From positions 35,355 through 99,354 of the forward strand of contig NZ_PJRS01000004.1 of NCBI RefSeq assembly GCF_002858925.1: a stretch of 64,000 nucleotides of DNA, given 5' to 3'. The notes under the pieces were generated by a model, which worked only from the letters and a program-made list of their open reading frames with translations, ran no database searches and was not told where the DNA came from. The position numbers and the translations under genes were made by a program. Below are positions 8,479 through 15,404 of the stretch, one piece after another; within the stretch, counting starts at the first letter, position 1; each line of letters opens with the position of its first letter. This DNA is from Caulobacter zeae. GTDB taxonomy: Bacteria > Pseudomonadota > Alphaproteobacteria > Caulobacterales > Caulobacteraceae.

Positions 8479-9163
8479 CGATCGGCCCGGTGTCGGTGTC
8501 GGCGATCAGCCGAACCCCGGCGGCGGGCTGAAAGGCCCCCGCGGGCCAGGAGACTTCCGCTCCAGGCAGAACATAGCCCACCAGGCCCCTGCGTTCGGCA
8601 AGGACTGCTCCGGAGGCGTCGCCGATCTTCAGATTGGCCAGACGCAGGCGGCGGGCGCCGGTGTTGCGGCCGACCAGGGCGGCGCCGCCGTCCTCGGACG
8701 GCTGCAGCCGCCATTCGATCCGGGGTCGCTCGCGGCCGGAACCGAAGAACAGCGGGATGGAGTGGCGCATCAGCAATGTCACCTGCCGCCCGGACTCGCT
8801 GAGCGGCGGCGGCAGTTCGTCGACGATCAGGCGGTAGCTCTCCTCGCCCTCTGGCGGACGGCCGTCCAGGCGTACGACGCGGACGGTGCGGCTCGCGCCG
8901 GGCTCGACCTTGGCGATCGGCGGGCTGGCGACCACGCCCGTGGCCGGAGTCAGGACGTCGCGACCATTGGCCTGCGTCCAGCGGAACACCCGGATCTGGA
9001 CGTTCAGCGGGGCGGCGTCGTCGTTCTGCAACGTCAGGGTCGTCGCGTTCTGGCCCGCGGGCAGGTCCAGGCTCACTGGGCTGACGCGCAGCGACGCGGC
9101 GGTCGCTTGCGCGCCGCCGAGCGCGGCCAGGGCTAGACCGGCCAGGAGGACGACCGTGCGCAT
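8456..9163 (-). CDS. Periplasmic pilus-assembly chaperone (PapD-like, Csu type)
   Basis: A 235-residue periplasmic chaperone that caps pilus subunits before usher-mediated assembly. It has a signal peptide ending near ATA-AS, an immunoglobulin-like first domain with VSPVSLDLPAGQ and NVQIRVFRWTQ, and the conserved subunit-binding/dimer region ESYRLIVDELP. The second domain ends in GPIDAPLKSD. It lies 1 base from the pilin stop codon and overlaps the usher gene, giving pilin-chaperone-usher-tip order typical of Csu-type operons. Confidence 0.92.
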   Translation of the reverse strand: MRTVVLLAGLALAALGGAQATAASLRVSPVSLDLPAGQNATTLTLQNDDAAPLNVQIRVFRWTQANGRDVLTPATGVVASPPIAKVEPGASRTVRVVRLDGRPPEGEESYRLIVDELPPPLSESGRQVTLLMRHSIPLFFGSGRERPRIEWRLQPSEDGGAALVGRNTGARRLRLANLKIGDASGAVLAERRGLVGYVLPGAEVSWPAGAFQPAAGVRLIADTDTGPIDAPLKSD

Positions 9164-9164
9164 G

Positions 9165-9665
9165 TCAGTAGGTGATCGTCACCGCCACCAGATCGCTGTA
9201 GGCGCCCTGGGCCGGCGTCGTCTGGGCCGAGACACGGCCGTAGGCGGTGTAGGACTGCACGGCGCCGTTGCCGGTGCCGGCCTGGGTGTCGACATTCTGG
9301 GTCACGCCCCAGACCTGGGTCCGGCTCGCGTCTCGGTAGAGAGCGTAGCCGACCGTGTCATTGGCGGCGCTGGTCATCTTGCGCGCGGCCACGGTGGCGC
9401 CGGTGCCCGCCCCGGCGCTCAGGGCGACCGTATAGGGCGTGGAATTGGTGCACTGGACGCCAATGGTGCTGGTGGTGTCGATGTTGGCGTCGATGACCCC
9501 GCGCGAGCCGAAGTCAACATTCGAAGCCGACTGCACCTTGCATTCACCTTGAATGGTCAGGTTGACCTGAAAAGAACTCGACGCCGTCGCAGCAGTCGCC
9601 GAACCAGAGATCGCCATGAACGCCATCGTTCCAACGACGAAAACTGAAGTCGCTATTTTCCTCAT
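9165..9665 (-). CDS. Spore-coat-U-domain major pilin, Csu-type
   Basis: A 166-residue secreted subunit and first gene of the pilus operon. The start at 9665 is chosen because MRKIATSVF begins a proper signal peptide (cleavage near SATA-AT) and an AGAAGGGG-type ribosome-binding site lies just upstream; a longer frame back to 9818 adds non-signal sequence. The mature part is one SCPU domain with two cysteines (QGECKVQ and VQCTNS), a form common in Csu pilins, and it ends in AVTITY. Such pili mediate surface attachment and biofilm formation in other bacteria. Confidence 0.88.
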   Translation of the reverse strand: MRKIATSVFVVGTMAFMAISGSATAATASSSFQVNLTIQGECKVQSASNVDFGSRGVIDANIDTTSTIGVQCTNSTPYTVALSAGAGTGATVAARKMTSAANDTVGYALYRDASRTQVWGVTQNVDTQAGTGNGAVQSYTAYGRVSAQTTPAQGAYSDLVAVTITY

Positions 9666-10170
9666 GTCCGGCTGCCCCTTCTGGAAATTCGAACAAGCTC
9701 TCACTCGCGTAAGACTTGCTGCGCTCGCCGTTGCCGAGTGATTAACGAGCATTAGGGGTAGCTGCGACAGCCGGTCGCGGAAGTTGCGCTCTCCAAGATG
9801 GAGAGTCGGCGAATCCACCTCCCCCGGAAGTGGAGAAACGTCAATTTTCGGGACCTGCTTTGGTTGAGCGATAAGGGAAACGTCGATTTTTGAACGTTGT
9901 TATATCGCGAGCGACTGACATGGATGAAAGTAACAGGCCCGCGTGGTAGGGACGCCTGTCGCAGGGACGTTATGTCGCAGCGGTCAAGGCTGGGAAAACC
10001 ACCACGGCGCGCGCGATTTCGACGTCTATGGGCCGGGTTTCGACAAATCCGGCCGCCATTCTCCAAGCTTGGCGGGCGCTGAGCGGGCAGGATAACGACG
10101 TTCGATCGGCGCTCCACCGCACCGCCCCTCGGACGGCGCGGCCCTCCTCCCCCATTATCGAGGCCGCCCG
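9666..10170. other. Non-coding region between pilus operon and DUF3606 gene
   Basis: About 500 bases without a convincing gene. The part at 9835-9960 is clearly less GC-rich than its surroundings and contains two near-identical 19-base direct repeats (annotated separately). It should hold the promoter of the pilus operon (minus strand) and of the DUF3606 transcript (plus strand). No confident -35/-10 pair was found. Several frames stay open through it, but they lack start context and family resemblance. Confidence 0.6.
9833..9893. repeat. Pair of direct repeats upstream of pilus operon
   Basis: Two copies of the pattern GRGAAACGTCRATTTTYG lie at 9833-9851 and 9875-9893, start to start 42 bases apart, close to four turns of the helix. 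This spacing would put two bound proteins on the same face. They sit about 170-230 bases upstream of the pilin start and in the least GC-rich part of the intergenic region. A role as operators is inference. Confidence 0.45.
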
Positions 10171-10274
10171 GCCGCCGTCTCGCCGCCACCCCGACAGGCG
10201 AGGCGGCGGCCGCACGCCGCGTCCGCGTGGAACGCGGCGGCGCTTTGCGGCTTCCTCCTCCAAAGGAGGCCGCC
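10171..10274 (+). promoter_or_regulatory. Structured mRNA leader that sequesters the Shine-Dalgarno of the DUF3606 gene
   Basis: Three hairpins follow one another. The first pairs 10171-10184 with 10197-10210 (14 base pairs including one G-U). The second pairs GCCGCGT (10216-10222) with ACGCGGC (10232-10238). The third pairs GCGG (10247-10250) with CCGC (10270-10273) and CCTCC (10254-10258) with GGAGG (10265-10269), with a 6-base loop. The GGAGG is the ribosome-binding site of the gene starting at 10275, so in this fold the site is fully buried and the stem ends one base before the ATG. This suggests translational control by temperature, an RNA or a protein. Confidence 0.55.
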
Positions 10275-10469
10275 ATGCCCCACGTCCGATCCGTCCCAGC
10301 CGCCCTGCCCGCCGAGGACGCCGACAAGTCCATCGACCTGCACGAGCCCCGCTCGGTCCGCTACTGGACCGAAACCCTGGGCGTCAGCGAGGAACAGCTC
10401 CACACCGCCTGCGAACACGCCGGCGCGTCGGTGGAGGAAGTGCGCAGGTACCTGGGCAGCAGCAGCTGA
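10275..10469 (+). CDS. DUF3606 domain protein
   Basis: A 64-residue protein. The segment SIDLHEPRSVRYWTETLGVS, continuing with an EEQL helix and ending in VRRYLG, matches the pattern of DUF3606 proteins (a short acidic start, then a W-x-x-x-x-G-V-S-E-x-x-L helix, then a V-x-x-x-L-G end). The start ATG at 10275 has an AAAGGAGG ribosome-binding site 5 bases upstream. The function of DUF3606 is not known; such small proteins are often found near stress genes. The unusual leader (10171-10274) suggests its translation is regulated. Confidence 0.8.
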   Translation: MPHVRSVPAALPAEDADKSIDLHEPRSVRYWTETLGVSEEQLHTACEHAGASVEEVRRYLGSSS

Positions 10470-10475
10470 GGGGGC

Positions 10476-10486
10476 TGGTAGGCCTG
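10476..10486 (-). repeat. 11-base copy of the 3' end of the neighbouring tRNA-Ile
   Basis: The 11 bases TGGTAGGCCTG occur here and again at 10569-10579, where they form the CCA end, discriminator and 3' acceptor strand of tRNA-Ile(CAT). Both copies have the same orientation and are 93 bases apart. This resembles the short repeats left when elements integrate at a tRNA 3' end, but no integrase or cargo lies between them. Confidence 0.35.
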
Positions 10487-10568
10487 CGCGACGCGAGACC
10501 CGCTAGTGTCAAACCCACCTTCAAACCTTCCGAAAACCATTACAATACAAGGGTTCGGGGGGAAGCGG

Positions 10569-10644
10569 TGGTAGGCCTGGAGGGACTCGAACCCCCAACC
10601 AGACCGTTATGAGCGGTCGGCTCTAACCATTGAGCTACAGGCCC
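10569..10644 (-). tRNA. tRNA-Ile(CAT), lysidine type
   Basis: A 76-base cloverleaf on the minus strand with an encoded CCA (10569-10571). The acceptor strands GGGCCTG and CAGGCCT pair with one G-U. The D arm contains AGCTCAATGGTTAGAGC. The anticodon stem GACCG/CGGTC encloses loop CTCATAA with anticodon CAT. The T arm contains GGTTCGAGTCC. The CTCATAA loop and overall similarity to ileX-type tRNAs indicate the minor isoleucine tRNA whose C34 is converted to lysidine by TilS, rather than an initiator or elongator tRNA-Met; annotation tools often label it Met. Confidence 0.9.
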
Positions 10645-10801
10645 CCATGCCGCGCGAGACGAGAGTCGGCGCGGGCGAGGACCGGTCGATTAGCATGGGC
10701 TGCACGCGGCTTAAAGGTGCGGTTCAGGTTGAGTTTGCGACAGGGGAACCAATCGCGGGTCGACGCACTGTTGGGTCCCCGCGCGCAGGAGAACAAGAAC
10801 C

Positions 10802-11539
10802 ATGATCCGCATCCGCTCGACCGTTCCGGCCCTGGCCGCCGCCGGCGCCGCCGTCCTGGCCCTGTCGGCCATCCCCGCGGCCGCCCAAAGCAACGACGCG
10901 GCCTTCCGCGCCACCACCTTCAACCTGTCGGCCTCGGGCGAGACCGCCATCGCGCCCGACATGGCCACCATCACCCTGGGCGTGCAGACCGAAGGCGCCA
11001 GCGCCGCCGCGGCCCTGTCGGCCAACGGGACGGCGATGAACAAGGTGATCGCGGCGCTGAAGAAGGCCGGCGTCGCCGAGCGCGACATCCAGACCTCGAA
11101 CCTCAACGTCAATCCGCAGTACGTCTACGAGCAGAACCAGCCGCCGCGCCTGACCGGCTACCAGGCCAGCAACCAGGTGACGATCCTGGCGCGCGACCTG
11201 TCCAAGCTGGGCCAGACGGTGGATGCGGCGGCCTCGGCCGGCGCCAACACCGTCAGCGGCATCAGCTTTGGCCTGCAGAACCCGCAGAAGGCCGAGGACG
11301 AGGCCCGTATCAAGGCGGTGGCGGCCCTGAAGGCCAAGTCCGACCTCTACGCCCGGGCCACCGGCTACAAGGTGGTGCGCCTGGTGAGCCTGAACGAGGC
11401 CGGCGGCTACACGCCCTCGCCGCAGCCCGTGCCGATGTTCGCCATGGCCAAGCGCGAGATGGCCGATTCCACGGCGATCTCGGGCGGTGAACTGAAGGTG
11501 CGGGTCGAGGTCAGCGCCACCTACGAGGCGCAGCAGTAA
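10802..11539 (+). CDS. SIMPL domain (DUF541) periplasmic protein
   Basis: A 245-residue exported protein. A signal peptide ends near AIPAAAQS (about residue 29), followed by a SIMPL/DUF541 domain with NLSASGETAIAPDMATITLGVQ at its start, then the VNPQYVYEQNQPPRLTGYQA strand pair and a C-terminal ELKVRVEVSATYE strand. Related proteins include YggE and the outer-membrane BP26 antigen of Brucella; they are linked to oxidative stress, but their biochemistry is unclear. AGGAGAAC precedes the ATG. A strong terminator follows at 11568. Confidence 0.88.
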   Translation: MIRIRSTVPALAAAGAAVLALSAIPAAAQSNDAAFRATTFNLSASGETAIAPDMATITLGVQTEGASAAAALSANGTAMNKVIAALKKAGVAERDIQTSNLNVNPQYVYEQNQPPRLTGYQASNQVTILARDLSKLGQTVDAAASAGANTVSGISFGLQNPQKAEDEARIKAVAALKAKSDLYARATGYKVVRLVSLNEAGGYTPSPQPVPMFAMAKREMADSTAISGGELKVRVEVSATYEAQQ

Positions 11540-11567
11540 CGACCAGGCTCAGTCCTGAAACCGGAAA

Positions 11568-11597
11568 CCTCGCTCCCGACGGGAGCGAGGTTTTCTT
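11568..11597 (+). terminator. Rho-independent terminator of the SIMPL gene
   Basis: A perfect 10-base-pair stem (CCTCGCTCCC at 11568-11577 with GGGAGCGAGG at 11581-11590), a 3-base loop, and TTTTCTTT directly after. It lies 29 bases past the SIMPL stop codon. It also abuts the 3' end of the convergent lipoprotein gene, and its mirror strand has a short T run, so it may serve both. Confidence 0.9.
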
Positions 11598-11600
11598 TCG

Positions 11601-12068
11601 TCAGAACCCGGCGCGGACGAAGGCGCGTTCGACGCGGTCCTGGATCTCGATGCCTGGCAGGGCGCGCTCGCCCTCCATGACGGCGAGGTAGCGCAGGCCG
11701 GAGGCCTGGCGGCCCTTGCCGGCAGGCACCGGGCCCATGGCCCAGCCCACGCGGTTGGTCGGGCTGCTGTCGCAGCTGATGAACCTGGCCTCGCCGGCCA
11801 GGTTGGCCTTGAGCACGTCCTGGGCCGTCGAGGTCTTGCCCTCGCAGGTCGGCAGGTTGCGGGCGCAGGAGATGTAGCCTCCGCCCGTCCAGAGCACCTT
11901 GCCGTCGGCTTGCGCGATCAACACGCAGGTCGAGGGCGAGCCGATGGCCCGGCCCACGGCCTGGGTCAGGGCGTCCTCGTCGACGCCCTTGGGCAGCTTG
12001 GAGCCGCCGCAGCCGGCCAGCGCCAGGGCGCCGACCAGGACGATAGCCAGGGCGGCGGCCGACCGCAT
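11601..12068 (-). CDS. Small lipoprotein of unknown function
   Basis: A 155-residue protein with a lipoprotein signal: hydrophobic IVLVGALALAGC with the lipobox cysteine at residue 20. The mature part has four further cysteines (STCVLI, ISCARN, PTCEGK, FISCDS), consistent with two disulfides in the periplasm. No family is recognised. Its start overlaps the panD stop (ATGA), so it is co-transcribed with panD, but nothing ties it to pantothenate synthesis. Confidence 0.75.
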   Translation of the reverse strand: MRSAAALAIVLVGALALAGCGGSKLPKGVDEDALTQAVGRAIGSPSTCVLIAQADGKVLWTGGGYISCARNLPTCEGKTSTAQDVLKANLAGEARFISCDSSPTNRVGWAMGPVPAGKGRQASGLRYLAVMEGERALPGIEIQDRVERAFVRAGF

Positions 12069-12424
12069 CAGGCGGCCTGCTTGATGACGTTACCTTCGTC
12101 GAGCAGCACGACGGTCGGGGCGTAGTTGCGCGCCTCCTCGGCCGGCATCTGGCAATAGGTGACGACGATGACGGTGTCGTTCTTCTGCACCAGGCGGGCG
12201 GCCGCGCCGTTGACGCCAATCACCTTCGAGCCGCGCGGGGCCTCGATGGCGTAGGTGGTGAAGCGCGCGCCGGTGGTGATGTTGAGCACGTCGACCTGTT
12301 CGTTGGGCAGGATGCCCGAGGCGTCCAGCAGGTCGCGGTCGATGGCGATCGAACCTTCGTAGTCGAGGTCGGCCTGGGTCACCGTGGCGCGGTGCAGCTT
12401 GGCCTTCATCATGGTCAGAAGCAT
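12068..12424 (-). CDS. panD: Aspartate 1-decarboxylase
   Basis: A 118-residue pyruvoyl enzyme that makes beta-alanine from aspartate for pantothenate and CoA synthesis. The N terminus [20 protein letters not shown] matches PanD, and DYEGSIAID carries the Gly24-Ser25 bond that self-cleaves so that Ser25 becomes the pyruvoyl group. [13 protein letters not shown] is close to the usual C-terminal region. The start at 12424 is the one that gives the family N terminus; an in-frame upstream start at 12481 adds 19 unrelated residues. An AAGAAGGGG-type ribosome-binding site precedes it. Confidence 0.96.
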   Translation of the reverse strand: MLLTMMKAKLHRATVTQADLDYEGSIAIDRDLLDASGILPNEQVDVLNITTGARFTTYAIEAPRGSKVIGVNGAAARLVQKNDTVIVVTYCQMPAEEARNYAPTVVLLDEGNVIKQAA

Positions 12425-12503
12425 GGCGACGCCCCTTCTTATCTCGTTGAAACACTGGGATTTCGCGAGGTCGCCACACACATGACCCGCGTTCAGTCAG
12501 GGC

Positions 12504-12532
12504 CATATAGACAGGATGCGGCCCGCGTTCAA
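12504..12532 (-). promoter_or_regulatory. Candidate sigma-70-type promoter of panD
   Basis: On the minus strand, TTGAAC (12527-12532) and TATATG (12504-12509) are separated by 17 bases and lie about 80 bases upstream of the panD start. A 10-base direct repeat CCCGCGTTCA (plus-strand reading, 12486-12495 and 12522-12531) overlaps the -35 region and the start of the transcript, which may reflect an operator. Assignment is by eye. Confidence 0.45.
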
Positions 12533-12571
12533 TCGCAGCGCAGCAAGGCGCGGTGGATGGTCACGTGGGGA

Positions 12572-13318
12572 TCAGCCCGCCTTGGCCTTCAGGAACCCCG
12601 TCATCTGGGCCAGCACCGGCGCCTTTCGGCGGAACGGTCGCGACAGCGCCAACAGGGGCGCTGCGTGATCCAGGCCGGGATAGACCTTCTCCTCGACGGT
12701 CGCGCCGGCCTCGCGCAGGGCCTTGGCCAGCTTGCGGGTGTTGCGCGGCCGGACCATCCGGTCCTCCTCTCCTGTCGCCAGGAAGGCCGCCGGCGCGCCC
12801 GCGCGGACGAAGCCGATCGGCTGGGTGGCCGGCAGATCGTCGACATGCCCGAAGGTGCGGGTCGAGATTGCGCCGTCGAGGGGCAGGAAGGCGTAGGGCC
12901 CCGACAGGCCGGCGAAGGCCTTCACCGCGCCGGACGAGACACCGGCCGCCGCCAGGTATGACGGGTCCAGCGCCAGCATGGCGGCGATATAGGCCCCGGC
13001 CGAGTGCCCGGCCAGCGACAGCCGAGCCGGGTCGCCGCCCAGGCGCGGCGCGTGCTCGAGCGCCCAGCGAACCGCCATGGCCCCATCCTCCAGGAACGCC
13101 GGATAGACGATCTCGGGGTGCAGCCGGTAATCCGGCGTGACGACTACGAAGCCCTGGGCGGCCAGGGCGCGCGCGGCCCAGCCATAGTCCCTTCGGCGAC
13201 CCGAGTTCCAGGCCCCGCCGTAGAAGAAGACCAATACCGGCCAGTTCCCTGCCCCGCTCGCCGGGACATGGACATCGAGCCTCTGGCGCGGGTGGTCGCC
13301 ATAGGAAACCCCGCGCAC
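12572..13318 (-). CDS. Alpha/beta hydrolase (esterase/BD-FAE-like); start uncertain
   Basis: Serine-hydrolase-fold protein. Visible features are LDVHVP, the oxyanion strand VLVFFYGGAWNSG, the nucleophile elbow LAGHSAGAY, an acidic residue in GEEDRMVRP and the catalytic histidine in YPGLDHAAP. These match small esterases and arylformamidase-like enzymes. The reading frame is open well into the upstream acyl-CoA synthetase gene, but there is no ATG, GTG or TTG between that gene's stop and the GTG at 13318. Relatives usually begin 20-30 residues earlier, so a non-canonical or overlapping start is possible. Position just behind the synthetase suggests co-transcription. Confidence 0.75.
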   Translation of the reverse strand: MRGVSYGDHPRQRLDVHVPASGAGNWPVLVFFYGGAWNSGRRRDYGWAARALAAQGFVVVTPDYRLHPEIVYPAFLEDGAMAVRWALEHAPRLGGDPARLSLAGHSAGAYIAAMLALDPSYLAAAGVSSGAVKAFAGLSGPYAFLPLDGAISTRTFGHVDDLPATQPIGFVRAGAPAAFLATGEEDRMVRPRNTRKLAKALREAGATVEEKVYPGLDHAAPLLALSRPFRRKAPVLAQMTGFLKAKAG

Positions 13319-13389
13319 CGGGCGGCGCGCGGGGTCCTTGGGCGTCAGGGTCGCGAAGATCGCCAGCGGCGACCAGGCTTCAGGCAGGC

Positions 13390-15180
13390 TCAGAGCTTGA
13401 ACCCGCCGGCCAGGATCTTGGTATGGACCGCCTTGGTGACCTTCACATAGCCCTTGCTGGGCTCGCGGAAGTACAGCGGGTCCTTGATGACGGCCGGATC
13501 GAAGCCCTCCTTCACCAGATCGATCTTGCGGTACTTGAAGGTGCCGGTGGTCTCGATCTCGGGCTGAAGCCGCACGAACACCGGACGGGCGTAGGCGGGC
13601 ATCTCGCGGTCGACATATTCGGCGAGGTTCTCGATCTCGAACTCGGGACCGACCACCAGCGAGGCCATGCCGGCCTTGCCGTCGAGATCGCCCACCGGCA
13701 CGCCGTAGACGTTGATCTCCTTGACGCCCGGGAAGCCGGCGAGGCGTTCCGACACCTCGCTGGTGGCGACGTTCTCGCCCTTCCAGCGGAAGGTGTCGCC
13801 GATGCGGTCGACGAAGTAGATGTAGCCGTCGCTGTCCTGGCGCATCAGGTCGCCGGTGCGGAACCAGGCGTCGCCCTTCTCGAAGACGTCGTGCAGCACC
13901 TTCTTCTCGGTGGCGGCCTTGTCGGCATAGCCGGTGAAGTTGGAGCGCGCGTCGCTGGCGATATGGCCGATGCATTCGCCGATCTCGCCCGGCTTGACCT
14001 CGACGCAGCAGCCGTTGGGGCCACGCACCGGGGTCTCGGTCTCGACGTCGAACTTGACGATGCGGATGTTGAACTTCTTCTTCAGGTAGCCCGGCACCCG
14101 GCCGATCGCGCCGCGGCGGCCGTCGAAGTTGAACAGCGACACGTTGCCTTCGGTGGCGCCGTAGAACTCGAGCACCCCGCCCACCTTGAAGCGGTCGAGC
14201 ATGTCGTCCCAGACGTCGGGGCGCAGGCCGTTGCCGAAGATCAGGCGCAGCTTGTGGGCGCGCTCGAACTCGTTCTCGGGCTGGTTGGCCAGGTAGCGGC
14301 ACAGCTCGCCGATATAGACGAACATGGTGCAGTTCTCGGTGACCACGTCGCTCCAGAAGTGGGTGGCCGAGAACTTCTTGCGCAGCACGATGCTGCCGCC
14401 GTTCAGCAGGCCGGCGCCCATGGCGCAGAGGCCGCCGGTGGCGTGATAGAGCGGCAGGGTCACGTAGATGCGGTCGCTGGCGCGCGAGTCGGTCGAGCCG
14501 GCGAAGCCGCGCATGTAGAGCTGGGCGCGCATGTGGGTGATGCGCGCGGCCTTGGGCAGGCCCGTGGTGCCGCTGGTGAAGATGTAGAGCGCGGTGTCCT
14601 TGGCCACCAGGCCGTCGCGGGCCGTCAGGCGGTCGGGGCGCAGCTGGCTGCAGCTCTTCAGGGCGTTGACCAGATCGCGCTGGTCCCCGTGCACCGGACC
14701 CAGCACCCACTGCTGGATGTGGCGGCCCAGCTGCTCCTTGACGTCCTCGAAGCAGGGCGAGGTGTCCGGGTCGACGATGCAGTGCAGCGCCTGGGAGATG
14801 TTGAGGCAGTGCGCCAGAGCGGCGCCCGTCAGTTGGTTATTTATCAGAGCCGTGGCGACGCCGACCTTCGAAAGGCCGTACCAGATGGCCAGGTACTCGA
14901 TCCGGTTGGGCATGAAGAGGGCGACGGTCTGGCCGCGGGTGATCCCCTGGCCCTTGGCCCAGTGCGCGTAGCGGTTCGCGATCGCGTCCAGCTCGGCATA
15001 GGTGATCGTCTTGCCTTCGAACGTGATGGCGGGGTTGTTGCGCCACTTGTCGACCGCAGCTTCCAGATCGTCGCAGATCAGGTTGTCGCTGTCGGGCGCG
15101 ATCGACTTCACACGCTTGAGGGTGCGGGTCAGTCCCTTCAGGAACCGCCACTCGCGCTTCAACTTGGCCTGCAGACGCAT
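13390..15180 (-). CDS. Long-chain acyl-CoA synthetase, FATP/ACSVL type
   Basis: A 596-residue AMP-forming enzyme activating long or very long fatty acids to CoA esters. The AMP-binding P-loop YIFTSGTTGLPK is at residues 199-210. YGATEGN follows further on, then GDLMRQDSDGYIYFVDRIGDT and the FATP-type block DTFRWKGENVATSEVSE. The ATG at 15180 is chosen because GAAGGGAG sits 7 bases upstream; an alternative TTG at 15201 lies before that ribosome-binding site. The combination DRIGDTFRWKGENV is typical of the fatty acid transport protein branch rather than classic FadD. Confidence 0.92.
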   Translation of the reverse strand: MRLQAKLKREWRFLKGLTRTLKRVKSIAPDSDNLICDDLEAAVDKWRNNPAITFEGKTITYAELDAIANRYAHWAKGQGITRGQTVALFMPNRIEYLAIWYGLSKVGVATALINNQLTGAALAHCLNISQALHCIVDPDTSPCFEDVKEQLGRHIQQWVLGPVHGDQRDLVNALKSCSQLRPDRLTARDGLVAKDTALYIFTSGTTGLPKAARITHMRAQLYMRGFAGSTDSRASDRIYVTLPLYHATGGLCAMGAGLLNGGSIVLRKKFSATHFWSDVVTENCTMFVYIGELCRYLANQPENEFERAHKLRLIFGNGLRPDVWDDMLDRFKVGGVLEFYGATEGNVSLFNFDGRRGAIGRVPGYLKKKFNIRIVKFDVETETPVRGPNGCCVEVKPGEIGECIGHIASDARSNFTGYADKAATEKKVLHDVFEKGDAWFRTGDLMRQDSDGYIYFVDRIGDTFRWKGENVATSEVSERLAGFPGVKEINVYGVPVGDLDGKAGMASLVVGPEFEIENLAEYVDREMPAYARPVFVRLQPEIETTGTFKYRKIDLVKEGFDPAVIKDPLYFREPSKGYVKVTKAVHTKILAGGFKL

Positions 15181-15316
15181 AAATTCACTCCCTTCAAACA
15201 ACCATTGGAGAGCGCCGGGCTAGCGGTCAAGTCGTTGGAAGGTCTTGAGTGTGCATCTGCGAAAAGCAACCTCGCAATTGCGACAAATCTTTTCGGCTGC
15301 CGTAAGGGCACTATTG

Positions 15317-15352
15317 AAAGGGCCCCGTGGAACTGATCCAGGGGGCCCCTTT
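15317..15352 (-). terminator. Hairpin downstream of DAHP synthase gene
   Basis: AAAGGGCCCC (15317-15326) can pair with GGGGCCCCTTT (around 15342-15352) around a 15-base loop that also contains a small inverted repeat. It begins about 50 bases beyond the stop of the minus-strand DAHP synthase gene. Only a CCCTTTC tail follows, so it may be a weak terminator or a 3'-end protecting structure. Confidence 0.5.
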
Positions 15353-15404
15353 CGTCTCGAATCCGAGGTTGACCTTAAGGTCAGCCTGCAGGCCAACCTG
15401 GCGT

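Noticed and set aside
9741..9755. TTAA-like sequence resembling a CtrA box upstream of the pilin
   Set aside because: Only one half site fits and the spacing to the second is wrong.
10028..10612. Plus-strand frame of 194 codons across the DUF3606 leader and tRNA
   Set aside because: It crosses the DUF3606 gene in another frame and ends in the antisense of a tRNA; no ribosome-binding site.
12572..14710. Apparent 712-residue fusion frame of a synthetase-overlapping region with an alpha/beta hydrolase
   Set aside because: The upstream two thirds is a shifted reading of the acyl-CoA synthetase gene, so it is not a real fusion.
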